Source of the DNA: an uncultured Blautia sp.
GTDB taxonomy: Bacteria > Bacillota > Clostridia > Lachnospirales > Lachnospiraceae
Direction of reading: 5' to 3'
DNA length: 7,788 nt
Assembly (NCBI GenBank): GCA_946629475.1
Contig: CAMOXX010000124.1
Coordinates: forward strand, 1-7,788
Each line of letters opens with the position of its first letter. Positions within the stretch are counted from its first letter, which is position 1. Shown here in pieces: positions 1 through 5,724 of the stretch. The position numbers and the translations under genes are program-made. Under the pieces are notes generated by a model, which saw nothing but the letters and a program-made list of their open reading frames with translations, had not been told where the DNA came from and made no database searches.

Positions 1-53
1 AACCCACGTGTCCAGCTTGGAAGGCTGGTGTTCTACCATTGAACTACACCCGC
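1..53 (-). tRNA. tRNA-Gly (anticodon TCC), 3' end cut off by window edge
   Basis: Read on the minus strand, the gene starts with GCGGGTG at 53-47. It continues with a D-stem GTTC/GAAC around the loop AATGGTA, an anticodon stem CCAGC/GCTGG around CTTCCAA (anticodon TCC, plus-strand positions 19-21), a five-base variable region and the start of the T-stem (TGGGT). The window ends in the T-loop, so the 3' half of the acceptor stem is missing. TCC reads GGA and GGG glycine codons. The cloverleaf fits base for base over the 53 nt seen. The gene has its own promoter and lies downstream of the sugar transferase gene on the same strand. Confidence 0.95.
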
Positions 54-60
54 ATCTACC

Positions 61-82
61 GGATTTGCCTGGCTGCAAACCC
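61..82 (-). promoter_or_regulatory. Hairpin in the tRNA-Gly precursor leader
   Basis: GGATTTGC (61-68) pairs with GCAAACCC (75-82) around a 6-nt loop. The only DNA mismatch (63/80) becomes a G-U pair in the minus-strand RNA, so the 8-bp stem is continuous only when transcribed in the tRNA direction. It ends 7 nt before the mature 5' end of the tRNA. It could guide 5' processing or protect the leader; no U-run follows, so it is not an intrinsic terminator. Confidence 0.4.
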
Positions 83-104
83 GATTTGTTTTAACAACAT
101 TAGT

Positions 105-133
105 ATTATACTCACGAAGCATCCGGTTGTCAA
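105..133 (-). promoter_or_regulatory. Consensus sigma-70/SigA promoter for tRNA-Gly
   Basis: On the minus strand, TTGACA (133-128) and TATAAT (110-105) are separated by exactly 17 bp, a perfect match to the housekeeping consensus. Transcription should start near position 98, giving a leader of about 45 nt before the tRNA. Such strong promoters are usual for stable RNA genes. The -35 lies 56 bp past the stop codon of the sugar transferase gene. No intrinsic terminator was found between them, so some readthrough from the upstream operon is possible. Confidence 0.85.
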
Positions 134-189
134 CAACTTTTTTATTTGAAATTTTGCAGCTGTTCAGCACCTTCCCAGATACGAAATAT

Positions 190-1548
190 CTATTTCAGCG
201 CTGTTGTCTGTCCTTCCTTCACACCCTCCGTGCTGTCGCCGATAAACAGGATTTTCACCGTGGCAAACATGATGCGGAGGTCCTCCACCAGTCCCGGCGA
301 GGAGATGTACATCAGGTCCATCATCAGCTTGTCATACGGGGAGGTGTTGTATTTGCCGTAAACCTGGGCATACCCCGTAAGCCCGGCTTTGCACTGCAGC
401 CTCAGGCGGAATTCCGGCATCTCCTCCTCATACTGGGCGGCGATCTCGGGTCTCTCGGGCCTTGGACCCACAATGCTCATATCTCCTTTGAGAATATTGA
501 AAAACTGCGGGATCTCGTCGATCCGGACCTTCCGGATCACACGTCCTACGGGAGTGATCCTGTCATCATTATCGCCCGAGCTAAGGCGGGCGACCCCGTC
601 CTTCTCCGCATCCACACGCATCGAGCGGAATTTGATCACCCGGAAGGTTTTTCCATCGCGGGTCAGCCGCTCCTGCGTGTAAAACACCGGCCCTCCGTCA
701 CGCTTCACCATGACCGCAGTGACCAGAAGGATCGGGCTTGTAATCACAATCGCCGCTGCCGACAGCACAATATCGAACAGCCTTTTGATCACAACATACT
801 CCGGCGGAGGGTTGAACCTCTGTACAAGCAGCACGGGGAGGTTCAGGATATGCATTTTCTTCGCTCCGGACATCATCACATCCCCGATGCGCGGAATTAC
901 GAGCGAATTGATGTTTCTGGCCGTGCAGTACTTGATGATGGTATTCCTGTCATGGCTGTGGATCCCCGCAAGAAAGACCTCCTCGGCGCCCTCCAGAATA
1001 TCGATATCGCCGATCACTTCCTCAACCGGAAGAACCTTTCGCACGTTGAACTTTTTTGTCAGTCCGTACTCATGGATCAGGATGTCCACGCCCGAGCGCA
1101 TATCATAAACAATATAGGTAATTTTCGGAGAGTAGGTGTGAAAATACCAGTAATGCGCGGTCCATGCCCACACCAGGGACAGAATCATCTGCCCCCCGAA
1201 TGCCAGCAGGCCGGGCCAGAGCGGCTGGAGGCCCTTGCACAGAAGGCAGATCACAATGTAGATCAGCCCGTCCGCGAAGGCAGCCCCAAGTACCTGGCTG
1301 AAGATCATCTCCGAGATCCGGTTATAGGAAATCAGAAAAGCATCATATATTCTTCCGAAAAAGCAGTAAAGCAGGATATATAGTATTGTGATATAGATTC
1401 TCGCATTGATCGCAAACAGGGCTGCCGTACGGTTCGCGTAGAACAGAAACCAGCAGAGCGCAAAGGGACACGTAATCAGGATCACGTTCAGGCCCTTCAC
1501 GATTCGAAGCAGCAGATCATGTTTCCATTTTTTCATTTTTTCATCCAT
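190..1548 (-). CDS. Polyprenyl-phosphate sugar-1-phosphate transferase (WcaJ-type PGT)
   Basis: This 452-residue integral membrane enzyme is of the family that moves a sugar-1-phosphate from a UDP-sugar to undecaprenyl phosphate, the first membrane step of exopolysaccharide or capsule repeat synthesis. Four hydrophobic segments (about 20-38, 47-64, 82-104, 112-132) precede a cytoplasmic Rossmann-like region (about 140-245). The C-terminal bacterial sugar transferase domain (about 254-440) has the KRLFD entry to the re-entrant helix, the SP break (271-272), GPVFYTQER, KFRSM, the catalytic pair Asp344-Glu345 in RIDEIPQ, and GDMSIVGPRPE. Length is normal for the family, and the active site looks intact. 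The start overlaps the upstream stop by 8 bp (ATGGATGA), which suggests translational coupling; Met5 is an alternative start, and neither has a strong ribosome binding site. The sugar substrate cannot be read from the sequence. Confidence 0.93.
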   Translation of the reverse strand: MDEKMKKWKHDLLLRIVKGLNVILITCPFALCWFLFYANRTAALFAINARIYITILYILLYCFFGRIYDAFLISYNRISEMIFSQVLGAAFADGLIYIVICLLCKGLQPLWPGLLAFGGQMILSLVWAWTAHYWYFHTYSPKITYIVYDMRSGVDILIHEYGLTKKFNVRKVLPVEEVIGDIDILEGAEEVFLAGIHSHDRNTIIKYCTARNINSLVIPRIGDVMMSGAKKMHILNLPVLLVQRFNPPPEYVVIKRLFDIVLSAAAIVITSPILLVTAVMVKRDGGPVFYTQERLTRDGKTFRVIKFRSMRVDAEKDGVARLSSGDNDDRITPVGRVIRKVRIDEIPQFFNILKGDMSIVGPRPERPEIAAQYEEEMPEFRLRLQCKAGLTGYAQVYGKYNTSPYDKLMMDLMYISSPGLVEDLRIMFATVKILFIGDSTEGVKEGQTTALK

Positions 1549-3475
1549 TTCCCGAGCCCGATTTGAACCGCAGGGACAGCAGGATCAGTTTAAAATCATT
1601 CAGCAGGCTGTAATGCTGGATATAGTAGAGATCCATCTTCAGCTGCTCCTCATCCGTTGTACTGCCGGTCCGGTAGAGCTTTGCATATCCAATAATACCG
1701 GGCTTGATACGGTAGCGGTAGCGGGCTCTCTCCTCCCGGGCAATCTGGTCCTCAGCCGCGGAAATCTCCCTTGCCTCGGGCCCGACCACCGACATGGTTC
1801 CGTTCAGAAGATTCAAAAAGCCGTGCCCGTATTTCACAAACGTCCTTCTGTTCTTCCCCATGCATGTTACCGGTTTTTTCAGGCCGTACAGCCCGAACGG
1901 CAGCAGGATTATCCCGGCAGCCATATCGAAGAACCGTTTCACCAGTCTCAGTTCCCAGCGGACCGCATATTCCTTCAGTTCAAAAATCGGGGTGTCAAAA
2001 AGGTCCATCTGTTCGGCGCCCTGAATCAGGATATCCCCGTATTCGGGAACCAGATAAACCCGGATATAATGCTGATAGCAGTATTCCAGGAGAATCCGCC
2101 GTTCCTCCTCCGAGCCGCCGCAGATGACAACACACCCGTACCAGCGCACACATTCGTACATGGCCTTGTCAAGGGAAGGCTTTTCCATCACTCTGACAAT
2201 CTCAAACCGGTCGCTCCTGGTACGGAACTTATCCGCAATATTGTAGTCCGACAGATTCAGCACCAGAGTCTCCCGCGGCGGGAAAACATGCCGGTAAATA
2301 CCGCTGCTCACATAAGCCCAGACATAGGCAAAAATCACCTGCGCCGTAAGAACGACAAGGAACGGCTTCGGTGACAGCAGCCAGTTTTTTATCAGGCTGA
2401 GTTCAAGGTATGTCAGGATATTGGTCATCAAAAGCGCGGTAACCTCGGAGCCGAACACGATCTTCGGCTTCTGGTATCCCGTTTTCATGCCTCCTGTCGT
2501 CTGTGAAAAGAACACAAGCATCAAAAAGTAGATAAACAGCATCAGCACATGGCCGCGGTAATACAGGACCAGGCCGCGTCCGAGCTCAACCCCTTCACGG
2601 TTGTACCTTATCTTGCTGAGCTCCGGATAAAGATAGCGGAACCAGGCAACCCCATAGAGGGCTGTCTGCAGAACCAGGCCGGCCAGGCTGAGCTGAAGCA
2701 CGGTAAACCGCTTGATCGCTTCAAAATGGGAACGCACCGCGTCATCAACAAAGCGCCGGATCGTGGCGCGCCATGCCCACCGGAACATATGGAGCGACGC
2801 CGCGGGAAACGAAAGGCCTTCCCTTTTGTAAAGGTTCCAGATCCGCCGCACCGCTTCCTTTTTGTCCGAGGAGAGCGAAGAATCGGGCCTCCGGTAAATC
2901 ACAAGCGCCTGATCCAGCCCGTAAGCGGTCTCTCCCTTTTTAAGGATGTCCCACCAGGTAGCGGTGTCCTCGGATTTGACATCCGGCATAAACGGTTTTC
3001 CGATCTTCTGCGTATCGATCATGACTGTCGATGTGAAAATAACCGTGCGTGACAGCGCCTCCTGATAGGTCAGCTTTTTCGGAACCCGCACCATCTTTCC
3101 GGTAGGAACCGCCTCCTCATCCCCGAATTCGTAGGAGCAGAAGACAAAACCCGCATCCTGCCTTCCCATAAACTGAAGCTCGCTGTCCAGCTTGTTGGAA
3201 TACCAGATATCGTCCGCGTCAAGAAAAGCAATATAGCGTCCTTTTGCCTCCCGGATCCCCCGGTTGCGGGCTTCGGCCGCCCCTGTGTTGGTCTGCTGGC
3301 AGATCAGCCGGATTCTCGGGTCATCAAAACCGCGGATCACATCCGCCGACCCGTCCGGAGAACAGTCGTCCACCAGAATCAGCTCCCAGTCGGTGTATGT
3401 CTGCGCCAGGACACTCTCGATCGTCTGCCGTATGTATTTTTCAGCTTTATAAACCGGTGTAATGATACTGATCAT
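1541..3475 (-). CDS. Family 2 glycosyltransferase fused to a degenerate PGT-like membrane half
   Basis: The protein has 644 residues from the ATG at 3475, where AGGAG lies 7 nt upstream; an in-frame TTG at 3505 would add 10 residues but has no such site. Residues 1-245 are a GT2 domain: SIITPVY at the start, VDD at 35-37, the metal-binding DAD at 86-88, and the likely base in SED (168-170). It looks active. Then come hydrophobic segments (about 257-280, 309-324, 343-363, 371-394), a Rossmann-like region (405-500) and a PGT-like end (510-640). This back half aligns with the downstream gene (VPEYGDILIQGAEQM, KRFFD, MSVVGP, YIQHYS). However, about 60 residues are missing after the re-entrant helix, and the catalytic Asp-Glu is replaced by Lys548-Tyr549. 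The sugar-phosphate transferase half is therefore probably inactive, serving as anchor, docking or acceptor-binding module. Reading frame is intact, so it does not look like a pseudogene. Confidence 0.88.
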   Translation of the reverse strand: MISIITPVYKAEKYIRQTIESVLAQTYTDWELILVDDCSPDGSADVIRGFDDPRIRLICQQTNTGAAEARNRGIREAKGRYIAFLDADDIWYSNKLDSELQFMGRQDAGFVFCSYEFGDEEAVPTGKMVRVPKKLTYQEALSRTVIFTSTVMIDTQKIGKPFMPDVKSEDTATWWDILKKGETAYGLDQALVIYRRPDSSLSSDKKEAVRRIWNLYKREGLSFPAASLHMFRWAWRATIRRFVDDAVRSHFEAIKRFTVLQLSLAGLVLQTALYGVAWFRYLYPELSKIRYNREGVELGRGLVLYYRGHVLMLFIYFLMLVFFSQTTGGMKTGYQKPKIVFGSEVTALLMTNILTYLELSLIKNWLLSPKPFLVVLTAQVIFAYVWAYVSSGIYRHVFPPRETLVLNLSDYNIADKFRTRSDRFEIVRVMEKPSLDKAMYECVRWYGCVVICGGSEEERRILLEYCYQHYIRVYLVPEYGDILIQGAEQMDLFDTPIFELKEYAVRWELRLVKRFFDMAAGIILLPFGLYGLKKPVTCMGKNRRTFVKYGHGFLNLLNGTMSVVGPEAREISAAEDQIAREERARYRYRIKPGIIGYAKLYRTGSTTDEEQLKMDLYYIQHYSLLNDFKLILLSLRFKSGSGNG

Positions 3476-3651
3476 CCGGAATCTCCTGTTATCGCAATCA
3501 TTCAAGGCTGACGCCGCCCATGTGTTTCACGGCTGCCGGCCCTTTGCTTTCCTTCAAGTCCCGCTCGCGGGACCTGGCGGGGGATTCGGGTCAGCTTCAG
3601 CTGACATCTTCCAGACCGGATCCCTGCGCATCTCCGCGGAGCTGATGGTTA
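3476..3651 (-). promoter_or_regulatory. Structured 5' leader of the glycosyltransferase operon with twin hairpins
   Basis: The predicted start near 3650 gives a leader of about 175 nt before the ATG at 3475, with no convincing gene in it. It holds two 16-nt inverted repeats of the same layout, GTCAGCTTCAGCTGAC (3590-3605) and GTCCCGCTCGCGGGAC (3558-3573), plus-strand view. Each has 7-bp perfect arms of form GTCnnnn/nnnnGAC around TC, and they are exactly 16 nt apart. A third palindrome, CTCCGCGGAG (3632-3641), lies at the very start, and a GC-rich stretch at 3505-3545 can form further stems, for example CCGTG/CATGG around AAACA. No U-run follows either hairpin, so they are not simple terminators. 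I could not match the leader to a known riboswitch class. Possible roles are antitermination (for example by a NusG-paralogue such as LoaP, known for polysaccharide operons), RNA stability, or protein binding. Confidence 0.5.
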
Positions 3652-3656
3652 CAGAC

Positions 3657-3685
3657 ATTGTAGCAAAGGCGGCCGATATTGTAAA
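3657..3685 (-). promoter_or_regulatory. SigA-type promoter of the glycosyltransferase operon
   Basis: On the minus strand, TTTACA (3685-3680) and TACAAT (3662-3657) each differ from consensus by one base and are separated by 17 bp. A purine start (A) falls near 3650. It is the only good promoter seen upstream of the two-gene operon and lies back to back with the promoter at 3737-3765. Confidence 0.7.
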
Positions 3686-3691
3686 GTGTTC

Positions 3692-3724
3692 TTCCCGGTT
3701 CCGGATAATCACCGGGATTCCCGG
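3692..3724. promoter_or_regulatory. Candidate operator between divergent promoters
   Basis: The 51 bp between the two -35 boxes hold TTCCCGG at 3692-3698, TTCCGG at 3699-3704 and TTCCCGG again at 3718-3724. The last copy forms an inverted repeat CCGGG-ATT-CCCGG (3712-3724). Repeated half-sites in such a place are typical of a shared regulator site, but no regulator gene is in the window and the motif is not one I recognise. Confidence 0.3.
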
Positions 3725-3736
3725 CTTAAAATGCAA

Positions 3737-3765
3737 TTGACCAGAAATGTCAGCCGATGTATAAT
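3737..3765 (+). promoter_or_regulatory. Consensus SigA promoter for the Big_2 protein operon
   Basis: TTGACC (3737-3742), a 17-bp spacer and a perfect TATAAT (3760-3765) predict a start near 3772 and a leader of about 24 nt. That leader contains the AAAGGAG ribosome binding site (3781-3787) 8 nt before the ATG. The signals suggest strong constitutive potential unless repressed at the adjacent repeats. Confidence 0.85.
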
Positions 3766-3795
3766 TATTTCTATCATTAGAAAGGAGCTGACATC

Positions 3796-5118
3796 ATGAA
3801 AAGCTTAAGAAAAAAGATCTTCGCATCACTACTGTTCCTTGTTCTTGTCATGGGGACTGCATTTGTCACCCACGCTGCACAGTCGGTCATTATTTATGGC
3901 CAGAAAAGCGCAACTGTAGAACTCGGCGCCTCGAGAACCATGAATTACACAACAAACCCCAGGGCTGCCAGGCTCACCTACAGCATGAAAAACACAAGCA
4001 TTGCCACTGTGAGTAATACCGGCGTCATCACGGGCAGAGCAGCCGGCAGGACAATCCTCTATGTGAAGGCTGCCAAATACGGTAAATACGGCGCTGCTTC
4101 CATAGCCGTACCCATCACCGTTACAAGAAGAGACCAGAAAATCACCGGAACCACTTATGTCAACGTAACTGTCAACAGTACTTACCAGATGAAGTTCAAC
4201 ACTGTCGGAACCAGGCATTATTCCTCCTCTGACCCGGCAGTCGCAACGGTGTCGCAAAAAGGAGTTGTCACCGGTATTTCCGCCGGCACAGCATACATCA
4301 CCCTTACTGCGGACGCAACCAGAGGTTACGGCTCCGCTACCAGGCGAATCCCGGTCACCGTAAAACGTGCCGGCCAGAGGCTCAAATGGGGTCCTACCTC
4401 CATCACACTGACAACCGGCGGCCAGAAAAAGATCACGGCCAGTGCAAAAACACCCATTACCTATGTATCCTCCAATCCGGAAGTAGCATACGTAAACTCC
4501 AACGGGCTCGTCACCGCGCAGAAAGCCGGATCAGCCACCATTACCATAACAGCAATCCAGACGAACAAATATAATCCTGTAAGCGCTAAGATCCCGGTAA
4601 CAGTCAAAAAGAAAGTTCTCAGCGAGGAAGCTCTGCTCGACCGCATGTCTGATAAAGGAATGATTGACATCTGGTCCTACGACGACTTTGACGGTGACGG
4701 CGACAAGGAAGCCTTCGCAGTCATTCTGAGGGACAACAGCGCCCGGATTGACAAAGTCTATTACATTGACTGCCAGGGAAAAATCACGGTAGTGTGCAAA
4801 AACGTCCATTACTGGAGCTACTCCACCAACTCTGTATTCAGGGCAACCAACAATGTGATCAAATGCGGCGGAAAGGGCTACTTCTTTGCGGATTACGGCC
4901 CGATCGATGATGAATACAGGACTCTCGTGTTCGGTGTAAAGAACGATAAACCTTACGAACTGAATATTTCCCGCAAAATCGAAGGTATTTTCAAGAGCAA
5001 TAAGGATATTGCCTATACACTGACCAACAAGGACGGCAAGGTCAGAATCCTCAACTATTATGCGGACTCCCAGCAGTTCAAATTAGGAAGAACCGTAAAG
5101 CTGAGCGCTATCGACTGA
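3796..5118 (+). CDS. Secreted protein with three bacterial Ig-like (Big_2) domains
   Basis: The 440-residue protein begins with a Sec signal peptide: Lys/Arg-rich start, hydrophobic core 8-20, and a likely cut after THA at 27. Three Big_2 repeats follow at about 31-109, 113-189 and 193-271. Each has the family pattern of a strand with S/P-x-x-A-x-V, then N/K-G-V/L-V/I-T-G/A, an AG turn, and a final strand ending PITV or PVTV. The C-terminal domain (about 275-440) has an acidic loop, DDFDGDGDKEAF at 296-307, like calcium-binding loops of FG-GAP/dockerin-type repeats, but I do not recognise the domain itself. No LPXTG, SLH or choline-binding anchor is visible, so it is probably released or held at the surface through partners. 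Big_2 proteins are often adhesins or surface scaffolds; its ligand is unknown. The start is well supported by AAAGGAG at 8 nt. Confidence 0.85.
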   Translation: MKSLRKKIFASLLFLVLVMGTAFVTHAAQSVIIYGQKSATVELGASRTMNYTTNPRAARLTYSMKNTSIATVSNTGVITGRAAGRTILYVKAAKYGKYGAASIAVPITVTRRDQKITGTTYVNVTVNSTYQMKFNTVGTRHYSSSDPAVATVSQKGVVTGISAGTAYITLTADATRGYGSATRRIPVTVKRAGQRLKWGPTSITLTTGGQKKITASAKTPITYVSSNPEVAYVNSNGLVTAQKAGSATITITAIQTNKYNPVSAKIPVTVKKKVLSEEALLDRMSDKGMIDIWSYDDFDGDGDKEAFAVILRDNSARIDKVYYIDCQGKITVVCKNVHYWSYSTNSVFRATNNVIKCGGKGYFFADYGPIDDEYRTLVFGVKNDKPYELNISRKIEGIFKSNKDIAYTLTNKDGKVRILNYYADSQQFKLGRTVKLSAID

Positions 5119-5142
5119 TCTGATATTTTCCTGCATTCGATC

Positions 5143-5156
5143 AAAGGAGGTATACC
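5143..5156 (+). promoter_or_regulatory. Ribosome binding site with unusually long spacing
   Basis: AAAGGAGG (5143-5150) is a near-perfect Shine-Dalgarno match but lies 14 nt before the ATG at 5165, longer than the usual 5-10 nt. No in-frame start codon lies between them. The end of the site is part of an 8-bp palindrome, GGTATACC (5149-5156). Confidence 0.6.
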
Positions 5157-5164
5157 CGGCAGCC

Positions 5165-5641
5165 ATGGGACAATACACATTAAACAATACACTGTGCCTC
5201 ACGTTCCCGGACAGCTTTCACATCATGAGCGAGGAGGAAGCCGCCGGATTAAGAGCCAATGCAAATAAGGGCGATGGCGTCGTTCTCAAAGCAGAGGAGC
5301 ATCACATGGCCGTATCACTCGCCTGGAAGGCAGCCGGTGGTTTCTTCGCCAGGCTCCTGACAGGAAACGACCCTGTGGCGAATCTGGAGACCTGCTATAA
5401 AAAGCAGTTCAAGCCTTTTAACTACGGTCTGGACGGCCATCTCAGCATAACGCTGGGAGGCGAGACGGCACAGGGCATCCGTTATCACTACACTGCGCAG
5501 GAAATCGACATGACAGGTGAGTCCTACGTACTTAGCAAAGAAGGTACCGAGTATTACCTGCATGTCTACTACCGGACAATGTATGCCGAAGAGTGCAGAA
5601 ACATATGGAACACCGCAATAAAAACCGCAGTCTGGGAATAA
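5165..5641 (+). CDS. Small protein of unknown function
   Basis: I do not recognise this 158-residue protein. It has no signal peptide or membrane segment and should stay in the cytoplasm unless exported by another route. The N-terminus (YTLNNTLCLTFPDSF, 4-18), a central stretch rich in alternating hydrophobics (about 91-140, including GIRYHYT and EYYLHVYYR) and a final amphipathic helix (about 141-156) resemble in layout the PsbP/DcrB-like fold; that is a pattern-level inference only. It starts 46 bp after the Big_2 gene on the same strand, with no terminator or promoter seen between, so the two are probably co-transcribed. A strong terminator follows directly. Confidence 0.75.
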   Translation: MGQYTLNNTLCLTFPDSFHIMSEEEAAGLRANANKGDGVVLKAEEHHMAVSLAWKAAGGFFARLLTGNDPVANLETCYKKQFKPFNYGLDGHLSITLGGETAQGIRYHYTAQEIDMTGESYVLSKEGTEYYLHVYYRTMYAEECRNIWNTAIKTAVWE

Positions 5642-5644
5642 CCC

Positions 5645-5680
5645 AAAAAAGCAGAGGTCATTTCGACCTCTGCTTTTTTT
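5645..5680 (+). terminator. Rho-independent terminator, probably bidirectional
   Basis: A perfect 9-bp stem, GCAGAGGTC (5651-5659) with GACCTCTGC (5665-5673), closes a 5-nt loop and is followed by seven T (5674-5680). Six A (5645-5650) precede the stem, so the minus-strand transcript also ends in a U-run. It lies 3 bp after the stop codon of the small protein and about 50 bp after the stop of the PTS gene, and should end both convergent transcripts. Confidence 0.95.
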
Positions 5681-5724
5681 GTAAAGCCATATAGAAAAAC
5701 TCTCAGCGTTTCCTCTCTTTCCGA

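Noticed and set aside
126..143. GTTGT/ACAAC hairpin followed by six T on the plus strand
   Set aside because: The stem is only 5 bp (or 4 bp with a 4-nt loop) and A/T-rich, and no plus-strand gene precedes it. It overlaps the tRNA promoter -35 by chance.
127..1383. Long open frame of 418 codons on the plus strand
   Set aside because: It lies antisense to the sugar transferase, whose motifs are unmistakable. The plus-strand product is rich in His, Arg and Pro with no domain pattern and has no ribosome binding site.
1613..2374. Open frame of 253 codons on the plus strand
   Set aside because: It is antisense to the GT2 fusion gene, with low-complexity composition typical of a shadow frame and no start signals.
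1541..3475. GT2 fusion gene as a frameshifted or broken PGT pseudogene
   Set aside because: The reading frame is continuous over 644 codons, the GT2 motifs are intact and the missing PGT segment is removed in frame, so a functional fusion is the better reading.
3476..3560. Possible cyclic-di-GMP (GEMM) or other known riboswitch in the leader
   Set aside because: A GCAAAG-like stretch and GGC/GCC stems occur, but the conserved core and order of helices of GEMM, cobalamin, ZTP, lysine or THF classes are not met. Only an unclassified structured leader is supported.
3462..3740. Small plus-strand (92 codons) and minus-strand (60 codons, 3554-3736) frames in the divergent intergenic region
   Set aside because: Neither has a ribosome binding site or a recognisable product. 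The minus-strand frame starts upstream of the predicted promoter, and both run through the palindromes.
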